Below, piece after piece: positions 47,543 to 57,699 of a stretch of 64,000 bases of DNA. Under the pieces are notes generated by a model. That model made no database searches, was not told the DNA's origin, and saw only the letters and a program-made list of their open reading frames with translations. Within the stretch, counting starts at the first letter, position 1. Each line of letters starts with the position of its first letter. The position numbers were made by a program, and so were the translations under genes. Origin of the DNA: Papaver somniferum (taxonomy: Eukaryota > Streptophyta > Magnoliopsida > Ranunculales > Papaveraceae); NCBI RefSeq assembly GCF_003573695.1, contig NC_039363.1, forward strand, positions 130,245,302-130,309,301. The letters are read 5' to 3'.

Positions 47543-48128
47543 TTCCTAAACATAAACACATTCAGCATTGTACTTCCATTATCTACACACCACAAAGATG
47601 CGCTAGGTTCTTTAATCATACATCTCATCCAGTACCATCAAAAAAAAAAGGGGGAGGACCAGAAAGACAATGAGCATGCAGGAAAAGAAGTCAGTAATTT
47701 CTACCCTGTCTGAAATCTCTGAACCTTAAAACTGTAAGCAGATATGTTCAGGCGAAACAGAAAAGCAGTTTATATTTCTCCTACTAAAATGTGTTTGCTA
47801 ACGGATATGATGTTAAGCCTAAGTTTTACTCACAGTGAAACAAAAACATGCCATGAAATTGAAAATAAAACAATAGAAGTAGTAAAAGGATTTCAAACAA
47901 GGAAATATGACTATTATTTATTTTGTTCTATCGTGAAAGGAATGTACTTCTTACCTCAGAGTTTATGATGTGAAGATTAATACATACAACAAACAGATTT
48001 CGCATTTACAGAGACTCGATATCCATTGCCCAGTATCTATATAAAAACAAATAATAAAGATCACACCAAGAAAGTGTTGACAAAGCCATTAAATCGAATA
48101 TTAATCACTTTCACCAACAACCAAGTAA
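47543..48128. other. AT-rich spacer upstream of the tRNA gene
   Basis: No gene is recognised. The frame at 47744-47968 has no visible domain. The last bases before the tRNA (caccaacaaccaa) are a CAA-rich leader of the kind common upstream of plant tRNA genes. Confidence 0.4.
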
Positions 48129-48200
48129 GTCGTTGTAGTATAGTGGTAAGTATTCCCGCCTGTCACGCGGGTGACCCGGGTTCGATCCCCGGCAGCGGCG
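48129..48200 (+). tRNA. tRNA-Asp (anticodon GUC)
   Basis: A 72-nt cloverleaf: acceptor stem GTCGTTG pairing with CAGCGGC, D-arm with TAGTATAGTGGTAAGTA, anticodon arm CCCGC-CTGTCAC-GCGGG, and T-arm GGGTTCGATCC. A run of T follows within a few bases (ttaattttttt), a Pol III terminator. From memory, the usual plant gene has CAACGGC in the 3' acceptor strand; here the third base is G, giving a G-U pair in place of A-U. The structure otherwise looks functional. Confidence 0.95.
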
Positions 48201-48289
48201 TTAATTTTTTTCTTTCTTAAGATTACTTCAATTCTTTTTGACGCGACCTTTAGGCTCGATACGCTTAAACTGAGAAGGATGGTAGTCTC

Positions 48290-48580
48290 AATGGCCAATA
48301 CTCTCCGAAGGGTAAGTGATCTTACAAAGCCCTCATGGGAAGGATTGAGAGATCCATGATGCAGAAACTGTATGGATCGAAAGATTTGAAGCAAATCATC
48401 GTCAAAACTTCAAGTCAAAGGTCTTTGAAGAAATGCCTGTCAAGGATATTGTTTCTTGGAATAGCATGATTTCTGGACATTTAAGGCATGGAGGACGCAG
48501 CTTCTTGGAATTCTTTGATCAGTGGGTACGTTAAGGTAGGGGATGTGTTGTCCGCTGAAAGCCTGGACGCTCGTGATTGA
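48290..48580 (+). pseudogene. Pentatricopeptide-repeat (PPR) gene fragment
   Basis: 48395-48480 reads KVFEEMPVKDIVSWNSMISG, the signature of a PLS-type PPR repeat (organellar RNA-binding protein family). After a frame change near 48485 a second repeat-like piece reads MEDAASWNSLISGYVKVGDV. Upstream, near 48358, MQKLYGSKDLKQI resembles the N-terminal region of such genes. The frame is broken and the rest of the protein is missing, so this is a relic. Confidence 0.7.
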
Positions 48581-48816
48581 TGAGTGTGTTATAAGAGCTA
48601 TGTACGGCCATGTATAATCCTGGCCATGTGCGGCCCTAGCTGTAAGAGCTCCCAACCAAAGATACGGCATATATGTCACTCTTTCTTATGCATAATCCTG
48701 GCCGTGCTTTCCGTAGAAGGGTATCAATAAAACTCCGATTCTCTCTAGGTTTTCACTAAACCCTCGAGTTATCACTTTTTCCTGGTTTTCTTCCAAACTG
48801 ATAGTATTAGGTTTCA

Positions 48817-49898
48817 AACATGGAAGAACCAAGAAATTCGCCGATTTGTAATATAGCATCGACAGGATTAGCAATTTACCAGAAAACCTAATTCACCACA
48901 TCATGTCTTTCATGGACATGACGTATGTAGTCCAAACTTGTGTCTTGTCAAAGAGATGGAAAAGTCTTTGGGCCAGTACCCCAATTCTCAACTTTGATTT
49001 CAACGTGCATTCACTTGCTATCAGCAACAACAACCAGAACTCCGGAGTACCATTTCAAAAATTCATCAAATTTGTAGACCAAGTTTTTATTCTCCGTGAC
49101 AACTCAAACATTCAAAGTGTTAATCTTGTTTGTGGCAAAGGAACTTTGTCATTGATGCTTCTCTTACTACATGGATTGTCGCAGCTGTAAGACGTAATAT
49201 TCAAGAAGTTCATCTCGATATCTCTGCTGTGAAAATATCCAGGTTTCCTCAATGTCTTTTTACTTGCACTTGATTGATTAAGTTGGAGTTGAAACTCGGT
49301 GATAACTCAAGTACTATTGTTCTACCCAGTTCTATGGATTTGCCTAGACTTACTTTTATGAAACTTGATTCACTTCCATCTGATGCTAATAGGCTCTTCT
49401 TAAAGTGTCCTGTTCTTGAATCGTTGATTATTGAGGGTTATCTTGCATCTTCAAGTTTCTTCATTAACACTGAAACACTTGACCGTAGTCGATCTTGTTA
49501 GGAAAACCTCAAGTAAAGTCAAGATAGATGCTCCGAATCTCGTTTCCTTTAAGTGCGAGGATTTTATATCGAAATGCTACGTTCTAGAAAACCTTGCTTC
49601 TCTAGTTACTGCTCATATACACATGACAGCTACGAAAGGTGATGCTGGCAAAATAAATGACTATACAGAAAATCATTGGTTGTTCCTGACTGCACTTGAA
49701 TTTCGAGGTCTTCGAGGAGACTTTAATGAGCTCAAGTTTGTGCAGATTATATTCAAGAAGGCTGTGGTCTTGGAGAAAATGGTTCTTTTTATTACAAGTA
49801 AGAAATCCGAAAAAATGGATAAGCGCCTAATTACATTTCGTGAGAAGCTACCAACACTTCCAAGGGCATCTTCCAGCGTCGCAACCTTTTTGATTTAA
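48817..49898 (+). pseudogene. Second F-box/LRR/FBD copy, decayed
   Basis: A paralogue of the gene at 20945-36585, with matching start (MEEPRNSP) and 5' flank. Compared with the first copy it has a 2-bp insertion near codon 12 that ends the frame early, a frame break after LVCGK near 49138, a stop in place of Ser at about 49272 (TGA for TCA), another frame break near 49440, and a deletion that joins NHWLFLTAL directly to EFRGLRGDFNELKF, removing the middle exons and introns. The last frame, 49431-49898, still encodes the FBD end (RLITFREKLPTLPRASS) and the same stop. It cannot make the full protein. The retrotransposon at 49901 follows only a few bases after the stop. Confidence 0.88.
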
Positions 49899-50269
49899 TC
49901 TGTTAAGGATCGAGCAAGAGAGAGGAGAGCATAAACGCGGAAGCATAAAAGACTACATTGATAATAATCTTGGTGTCCTATTTATAGTCTCATAAACTTG
50001 ACGATGACTCAAAGTACTTTCCTAACTAAGATCAAACTCTAAACATAGACACTTTCCTAATATAACACAAACTCTAAATAGAACTCTCTAGAACCGACAC
50101 ACTTTGATGTGCATATCTCATAAATATAGACTCTTATATATTATTTCCTAATATCCTTCCTCAAGATGGAGCATGTAGATCACGAATGCCCATCTTGGAC
50201 AAAAGAAATTTAACTTTGTTTTCTTCTTCTTCTTTTTTTCTTTCTTCGACGCTTTTGCGAAAATATCTT

Positions 50270-50850
50270 CAAATCATTGTTTAAGGACGTTACGGTCCCA
50301 ATCATAGTTTAAGAACGTTTCGGTCCCCTTTGTAGTTTAAGGACGTTTCGGTCCCATCTTCGTAGTTTAAGGACATTACGGTCCTCTTCGTAGTTTAAGG
50401 ACATTACGGTCCCCTTCGGAAGTTTAAGGACATTACGGTCCCAATGGAAGTTTAAGGACATTACGGTCCCATCTTCGGAAGTTTAAGGACATTACGGTCC
50501 TCTTCGTAGTTTAGTGACATTTCGGTCCTCTTCGTAGTTTAGGGACATTTCGGTCCCCTTCGTAGTTTAAGGACATTACGGTCCCAATCGTAGTTTTTGG
50601 ACATTGCGGTCCCAGTGGAAGTTTAAGGACATTCCGGTCCCAATCATAGTTTTTGGACATTTCGGTCCCAATCGTAGTTTTTGGACATTGCGGTCCCAAT
50701 CATAGTTTTTGGACATTTCGGTCTCATCTTCGTAGTTTAGGGACATTTCGGTCCTCTTCATAGTTTTAGGACATTACGGTCCCATCTTCGAAAGTTTAAG
50801 GACATTACGGTCCCCTTCTTAGTTTAGGGACGTTGCGGTCCTCTTGGTTT
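50270..50850. repeat. Minisatellite, about 20 copies of a 26-32 bp unit
   Basis: Each unit has tagtttaaggacatt, then (a/t/g)cggtccc and a short variable tail such as atcttcg, cttcg or aatcg. By eye I count 20 cggtc cores. Unit length varies, mainly in the tail. Confidence 0.92.
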
Positions 50851-52656
50851 CTTCGATAGAATACTTTGTGTACTCTCTCGACAACTCATAGGATTTTAAC
50901 CTACTATTGTTGTTCTTTTTCTCATCACCTCTCGGTGATTGTTTTTTTTTTCTTTTTTTTTTTCACAACATGAATGTTGTTTCTTCTCCTCTTGTTCCAG
51001 TCACGCTTTTGTTGCGAAACCTTCACACTTCTTTTTTTTAAGATTCTCTCACAATCTTTCTCTTGTTATGCTTCTGCCACAAGCAATAACTAACACAAAG
51101 TCTGCCACACTTTGTAGGATTTCCAAATTTCTGCCACAAACTCTTCAATCACCATGTTTCTGCCACAAATTCTCCCTGACTTCCCCTTCAATTCTCAATC
51201 AAGAACGGACCTAAACTTAATTCCATCCATAACTGGATATCGATGCCAGGGACAACACCCTTTGGTTGTTTCTCGGTCAAAATACATACAACGACCACTT
51301 CCTTCCCATCTTCTAAGTCGAGCTCTAAACCCTTTTCTAGGGTTCCAACTTGGACCAAGAAAATCCACGGACTCAAACTCAAACCCAAACCATCTGGGTA
51401 ACGACTTAGTTTCTCCCTTTTCGCAATTATGAAACTCTATAAAGTTCCTTGTTTATCTTTTAACTCAAATACTTACTGCCAAACTCTGTTTCCTCTAGCG
51501 AACACGTTCTTAAAATATCACATACACCATTATTCTTCAGCATCTCTGCCATCTTCGAATCACCACAGCATCACCATGAACAATTTCATGTTTTGCTTTG
51601 ACCAATAGCAGCAGCCTAACAAACTCGATCTTCATCTTCTTTCCACTATCAGGAACTTCATCTCCGGTTTCTTTATTACTTCCTTGCTGCAAATCAAACC
51701 TTTACTTTCACGGCTTGCGAACTCCTTCTAGACCTTCAAACAGCAACAACTCTTCTCGAACCTTCAACACAGCAACACGACTTGCTGACCTTCAAACTTT
51801 TTATTTTCTTCTTTAACTCGTCAGAACTTTTCGCAACTTTCTCATTTTTTTTTCTTCTTCAACCTTCTCGTCTTGTCCCTCGGACACAGCTTGCACCAGC
51901 TCTTGGAGCAGCAACATCAATCCTCTTTTTTTTTAACAGCAACAATTCTTTCGTGAACATCTCTTCATGATTGTAAAAACGTCAGCAACAACTATCCTTA
52001 TCACCGATCCAGCAATACTACTCAAATAATAACAGCATCCGCTGTCGAATCCGTCAATGGCAGCAGCAGCGAAACCTTTTGGAAGTGATCAACCAAATAC
52101 TCATCATGCAACATTAACGGCAGCAATCTTGTCTCTTCGTCTCTGTGTTTTACTGTTTTAGGGTTCCACCTTGGACTAAATAACTCCACGGACTCGACCT
52201 CAAACCTCGCCACCAGAACCCATCTGTCAGTTCTCGCTCCATTCATTACCGATATCCATCAGTGATCTTCATCGTCTACTTACGATAAAACAACGACCCA
52301 CTACTAACAATAAACGGAAGCACCAATAAATCATCGTTGTAATATAAATCATCGGAAGCTCCATACTCTTCTTTGTCAACTCTGTCCATCAATCAACATC
52401 GACAACACAACACCATGAGAATCATCAACAATGCCAGAGATCCAACAGTAGCAGCAGCATGTCCCTATCTTTTCTCGTTCCAAAACCACCATCCTTTTGT
52501 TTGTTCAGAGAACCCTAATCCTTCGTAACCAGTCACGATTTTTTTTTTTTTTTTTTTTAACGAACATGAATTTTTTCACTAAAGAAAACCTAAACATCAT
52601 GAATTCTCTAAGATTATCTAACTGTCTTCCTCTCCTCTCTCCCTCTCACCTCACTC

Positions 52657-52668
52657 TGATACCATGTT
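52657..52668 (-). promoter_or_regulatory. Primer binding site, initiator tRNA-Met type
   Basis: The minus strand reads TGGTATCAGAGTG immediately after the LTR end, one base different from the usual TGGTATCAGAGC at its 3' side. It fixes the element's orientation. Confidence 0.8.
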
Positions 52669-52954
52669 AAGGATCGAGCAAGAGAGAGGAGAGCATAAAC
52701 GCGGAAGCATAAAAGACTACATTGATAATAATCTTGGTGTCCTATTCTTATGGCTCAATAGCCTATTTATAGTCTCACAAACTTGACGATCACTCAAAGT
52801 ACTTTCCTAATTAAGATCAAACTCTAAACATAGACACTTTCCTAATATAACACAAACTCTAAATAGAACTCTTTTAGAACTCTCTAGAACCGACACACTT
52901 TGATGTGCATATCTCATAAATATAGACTCTTATATATTATTTCCTAATATAATC

Positions 52955-53326
52955 ATTGGTAGGTTTCTTTTACGTACATCAAGGCTCAACCATGGGAATT
53001 ATTTCAGTCCGAACACTTTGTGTATACTCTACATCGAATGCATGGTTTATTCTATAACTTGAATCGAGTGTTTCTGATACTCTTCCGTGTCCAGTTAATG
53101 TGTTCTACGTAAATAACATACCATCTTTTCCTCCATGGAAACACATTGCACATTCTAAATTTCGTAGAAACAAAAAGTATCTTTGTCCTCGGATCCGTTT
53201 GATATATTTCTTTGTGGGTGATCAAAACCCCCGCCTACCTCTATAGAATATGCATTGAAACTTTATATTGTTACCTGCTTCATATGGAGAAGTCTGATCT
53301 TATACGCGGTGTAATTAAAGATATCA
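52955..53326 (+). other. 3' flank of the second F-box copy
   Basis: Non-coding sequence that lines up with 36586-37340 after the first gene (for example accatgggaattatttcag at both loci) and shows that the duplication extends past the genes. Confidence 0.75.
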
Positions 53327-53640
53327 AACTTTGCTCCTCTAATTAGCCAGTTGCTTTTTGTTGACGATAGTGTAATAATAACTACCAAGGCCAATATTCT
53401 GAAGTTTAACAATACTGAGACTCCCTGCAATGATTGTTGTGCGGCAACAACTGGTCAAGTAATCAGTACTCATTAGTCGCGCATTGTTTACCGGAAACAT
53501 ACATCAAATAACATGCTAAAATACTCACATGACAGATCATGTGGGGGAGAAATATTTTGGGGCTTCGACGTCAATTTTGAAACTAAACTCCAACTTATCT
53601 TTCTATGTTCGCCTCAAAACAAAAGTTAGTGCTAGGATTT
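53327..53640 (+). pseudogene. LINE reverse-transcriptase relic
   Basis: The plus strand reads APLISQLLFVDDSVIITT, the FADD-type catalytic box of plant L1-like reverse transcriptases, followed by CNDCCAATTGQVIS and SRIVYRKHT, which match the usual continuation (C.asGq.iN..KS.i.fs). One in-frame stop lies near 53475. It is part of the duplicated F-box segment; the first locus keeps only its second half. Confidence 0.7.
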
Positions 53641-54398
53641 TCTGTCCTTGTCTAAAGCAGATAGCGAAAATGATTTACATCGCACGGGCCAAATCCCTTG
53701 GTTTGTACCGACGTGACACAAAGGGGTGAGATCCATACTAAAACCCACCCTCTACTAAACCGCCGAGTCATAAGGTCCCCGCTCCCTTTCTCTCCTGCAG
53801 TACAATCCGTGGGATTGGGCCCGCAGGATATGTATCACTTCCGAGCAGATCGCCCAACAATTCTGAAAAATGTGGGGCATGTGATGTCTTCGTGCCAGAG
53901 GCTTGAGGCCAAGCACTATATTGTGTTTTTTCCCTTCCCTATCTCGTAAATGTACAAATTTTTTGAGAAATCCAACTATTACATAAATATGCCTTTAAAA
54001 TAGGGATATATACCTTCCCTACAATTAAAAGTGAATCAGATCTGATCCACGTAGTAGAGACGGGAAATCTGTTTTATGGATATTCAGTGTCTGTGACTTT
54101 TTACATGGTAACAGAGTATTTGTTTTCTAGACCTTTTTTTCGTTTACACTTCTCTCACACCCGATTCTAATCATATATCATTCACAACGGTTCTATCTTC
54201 TCTACCGTCGGATCTCAACGGTTATTTTTTCAAAAACTTATCAAAAATCCTCTCTCAATGCAACTCTAATTATCTATTCAAATCACTCCAAATCCTCTTC
54301 TTATACCTTGTTTTTTCCACTCAAATTAGAGTTTTTTAATTTTTATTTTTCTTGCTCATCACAATGTTGCAAACTCAAAAGGAAAGAAACAAGCATAG
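53641..54398. other. Unassigned spacer
   Basis: No gene is recognised. 54100-54390 is T/C-rich with accgtcggatctcaacgg and could be an upstream region or an old element end. Confidence 0.35.
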
Positions 54399-54403
54399 AA
54401 CGA

Positions 54404-55011
54404 TGTAGTTGCGGGAAATCCCACAACTACACCCGTTGTAATGATAATAACACAAAGCTTAAGTCATATGTATCAACTCAAACATTAATGATATTATTCA
54501 CTACTTTGACGCTACTATGATCTTCACAAACACTTTGTGTTGAATATATGGAGTTCTTACAATGATCACAAGATGAACTTGTACACAACAATGGAGAAAT
54601 ATGAGATGGATGAGAAGTTCTCATAGTTTTCTCTTAGTTCTCTAGATGATTTACTTAGTACTTCTCTCCCAATTGATCTCTCTCCCCTTCTCTATCATTT
54701 CTTACCCCTTATATAGGCAAATATATCAGTAGAATACAACTATGGTTCACATGCAAAATCTCTGTTGACGGATCTTATTTCAGTTTGTCTTATTCGCCAG
54801 GCTTTGGGAAGATGTCGATTTCTTTCGCACAGCTCCTTTTGAACCGATCTTCGTTCTGTCTTCATCGCGTAATTTCTTCCTCACAATCTTTCTTAATTGT
54901 CATGCTTATGTTCTTCGCCTTGATCTTTGATTATCGTAATAACTTCGTATTTGGGGTAGTTTTATCTGGAGCGAAATTAAGTTATGTCTTGTGCGATATT
55001 TCGCCCCTATA
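54404..55011 (-). repeat. 3' LTR of the gypsy element (left copy)
   Basis: Opens TGTAGTTGCGGGAAATCCC on the plus strand. It holds a TATA-type cttatatagg near 54708-54720 that reads as a TATA box on either strand. Substitutions and small indels versus 63016-63637 are scattered throughout. Confidence 0.88.
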
Positions 55012-55533
55012 TTTTGTCTCTTCTCGCATTGTTCTTCTGCAAGTGGAATAATGCGAGAATCTCAGCTTCAGATTTGTGACTTTTTGCCTTTTTTTGCCTG
55101 ATATTAATTTCTCCGGCTTTTCCATATGGTTATTTCCACGTGCAGTAACTTCACCTTTTCTCAATTGACACATCAAGGTTTCAATTCTTGACCAGTTATT
55201 GCTTCAGCCGGTTCTCCTGTTTCAATAAATACTTTCGAAGAGAGAGATTCATCTTCTTCACCTTATTTCTTCCTCTTTGCTTCGACAGAACCCGTTTTCA
55301 TAAAGTTCGCCTATTTGAAATATTTACCGTTATGTTGAGCCAATCTACTATCCTTTCTTCTAATGAATCATCTCCACAGTAAGTATCTGTATTTTGCTTG
55401 AGTTTTTAAGGATTGACTGCGTTTTCGGGGTTTTTCTTATTTCTGTTATTGTTAGTGTTCTTGGTACTTTGTTTAATTTTAGTATTCCCATACTTAAATC
55501 TGGTACCTCGGGTGTAATCTATCCAAACTTCTG

Positions 55534-57563
55534 GTGAATCCCGCTGGTGACCGGAAGAGGATGACAAAAAAGGATTCTCGGAAATGGAAACTTTCTCCGG
55601 GCAAAGAGGGCTCACCTCAAAACAAGAGGGATTCGCGCAGCAGGTCCCTCGTGCGTGTTGTGAGTCCCCTAACGCTGATGCCACCATCTACTGTCGCACA
55701 AGAAAAGCGCGAGATGACTGCCAATCTTTCCCCTAAACCTCTGTATAATCTTGCTCCTGATCATGCTCATGAAGGCACCACTACGACAATAATATGCTCT
55801 TCCTCTGATGATGTTGTCGCAAAGGATGAGTAGGCATCTGGTACTGTTGTGGCCAATGTGGTTGTTGAAGCTTCGCAATGGTCCGGGATAATATCTATCG
55901 CGCTGGGTATGCCGCATCCCAAGACTGATTCAGATTCGTCCCAACTTTCCAAGCGCGATAAACTTATCGCCATTGAATCAAAGGTAAGTTTTTCTCTTAT
56001 TGATTTTTACTCCTTTCTTTGTTTATCGTGGCTCTGAAATTTGGGTTTTTGTAGGAATTTCGTCGTCGCTTGGTTCAAACTGATGAATTCTGCAAGTCTG
56101 AACAAATCATTGATGATTTCAAAAAGCAGGTGTCTGAGCTATATGCTGGAGCAAATGATGTTGCTAGGCTTCATGCGAAGAATGAGTAACTTAAAGGTGA
56201 GATTCAGCAAAATTTTCTGTCTTTCGTGCATGTTTTGATTTTGCGTCGCCCTTCTTGATTTTAGACCTTTCGTAATTAAGATTTAAACTGAAAACGTACG
56301 TCCAAACAATATGAATTCGAATTCGCCGAAAAAGATGCTAGAGATGAGTGTGTCGCAATGAAGGCTCAGATTACTCGGTTGGAGAATAGTCGTTTGCGCT
56401 TACGCGAGCAAGTTGTGGAGCTACAGATTGATAATTCTAGTTGGCATGCTCGGTCAGATCAACATTGCTTCGTATCTGGTCAACTTGCCAGAGCTCTTGA
56501 GGTATCTAATATGGTAAATCATTCCTTTCTTGATGAGAATCGGACATTGTCTGATGACAACCGAGGCTTGAGAGATAATAAGCTTTCTTTTGACGGTGCG
56601 TATTATAGGCCTCAACGAGACCGTAGTTTGTTAGAGGAGTCTCTTCTATCACATAAGGGTGTATCTGATGACTTAGCGTCGAAGCAGGTAAAATTATCGG
56701 GAGAAAGAGATGAAGATTGTCGGTGTAGAGATAAGGAATTAGAATATCTGCGGTTACTTCAAGATGTTACCCGTTAGCCTATAGTTTCGCGTGACCTTTG
56801 TGTAATTTTTTCGCAGAAAGAAGGTAGTCGTGAAGGCTACCATAATTGCTTCCTCAGTTTTGTATATTTATTTAAGCCGTGTCGTTCTGACTTATCTTTC
56901 TTTTTGAATTTACAGAGTCGTTCTAACAAGGAATTGTTGCGTTGAAGCAGAAGTTGGAAGAGTCTATCAAGGCGCGGGATTCTTCTTCTCAGCAATTTTC
57001 TACAGTTTCACGCATGGTGTCTGATCTTATGCAGGAGCGAGATAACTTACGAAAATCAAAGGAGGAGTTGGAGCAAGAATATCAGTCTTTCGTGGACGGC
57101 GCTAGCAGGAAGTATTCGAAGGAGACCCAGCGTCGTGTGAACGAAGAAACTCAGCTTGCGGTTAATTGGGTTTGCGGAATATGGTCTTATTGATGTTTTC
57201 CAGTGGCGGAACTAGAAATATAACCTAGGGGTGGCTTAAGCCTAGTACATGGTCTTAATTTTAGTAGCCCAACTAAAATAGGTAGTGGAAAACAAGGCTT
57301 TTTGGGCTCTCAGGGGTGGCTTAAGCCAGCCCTTGTCTGGCTGTAGTTCCGCCCCTGATAATGTCGATTCCGGGAGAGAAGAAGACCATTCTCAGGCTGG
57401 CGGTGGCGATATCGTGAGTCAAGAATCCATTGATGGTGTTGATGTCTCAGAACAAGCTGCTCATTCTGTGCCCGAGACCACTGATTCTTCTTCAGCCGTC
57501 CCTGATACCATTCCTTCTTCGATTTTTTCTTCTTTCCTTTTCTTTACTTGTGGACATCTTTAG
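55534..57563 (+). pseudogene. Antisense coiled-coil ORF inside the gypsy element, probably spliced
   Basis: Lies on the strand opposite gag. The first part, 55534-55983, is basic then Ser/Pro-rich (MNPAGDRKRMTKKDSRKWK). A clear intron follows (GTAAGT at 55984, TTTTTGTAG ending 55054 bases later at 56054); the next exon, 56055-56196, reads EFRRRLVQTDEFCKSEQ... before a GTGAG donor. From about 56280 a long Leu/Glu/Arg-rich coiled coil reads ITRLENSRLRLREQVVEL, and 56942-57193 adds LEESIKARDSSSQQF and ERDNLRKSKEELEQEY. The acidic C-terminal part is 57358-57563. In-frame stops at 55831-55833 and near 56189 interrupt otherwise conserved frame, and a MITE splits the end. No enzymatic domain is seen. 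Similar antisense ORFs are known from Tat-lineage retrotransposons; function unknown. Confidence 0.6.
57201..57357. mobile_element. Small MITE with CAG(T/G)GGCGGAACTA ends
   Basis: A 157-bp insertion with terminal inverted repeats CAGTGGCGGAACTA and TAGTTCCGCCCCTG, plus an internal repeated ggggtggcttaagcc. The antisense frame reads into it on one side and resumes on the other. The flanking 8 bases match only partly, so a hAT origin is likely but unproven. Confidence 0.7.
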
Positions 57564-57699
57564 CCTCTTTTTTGGATCTGGGTTCTCCCAAGCTTGGAGG
57601 GCGTATCTTGACTTTGAATACTCCTTGTTTTACTGTTCTTCAATATTTGGACAAGTAATTCTAATTCTATCGTTGTTATGTACTTAAAATTCAAAATTT

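Larger units (their letters stand above)
49901..52949 (-). mobile_element. Copia-type, tRNA-Met-primed LTR element without gag-pol
   Basis: LTRs at 49901-50153 (253 bp) and 52669-52949 (281 bp) with a 5-bp target duplication taatc (49896-49900 and 52950-52954). On the minus strand a tRNA-Met-type primer site GGTATCAGAGTG follows the LTR end at 52669, and a purine tract TTGAGGAAGGA precedes the other LTR. The LTRs differ by two short indels (for example ttatggctcaatagc only in the right copy). The LTR starts TATTAGG on the minus strand, not TG. The interior is C/T-rich, holds a minisatellite, a duplicated agggttcca..cttgga block (51340 and 52160), and no pol frame. It sits in the 3' flank of the second F-box copy. 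Confidence 0.85.

Noticed and set aside
50511..50761. Minus-strand frames with repeated GTEMSKNYDWDRNV-like peptides
   Set aside because: They are translations of the minisatellite. Unit length varies and frames shift, with no start context or domain.
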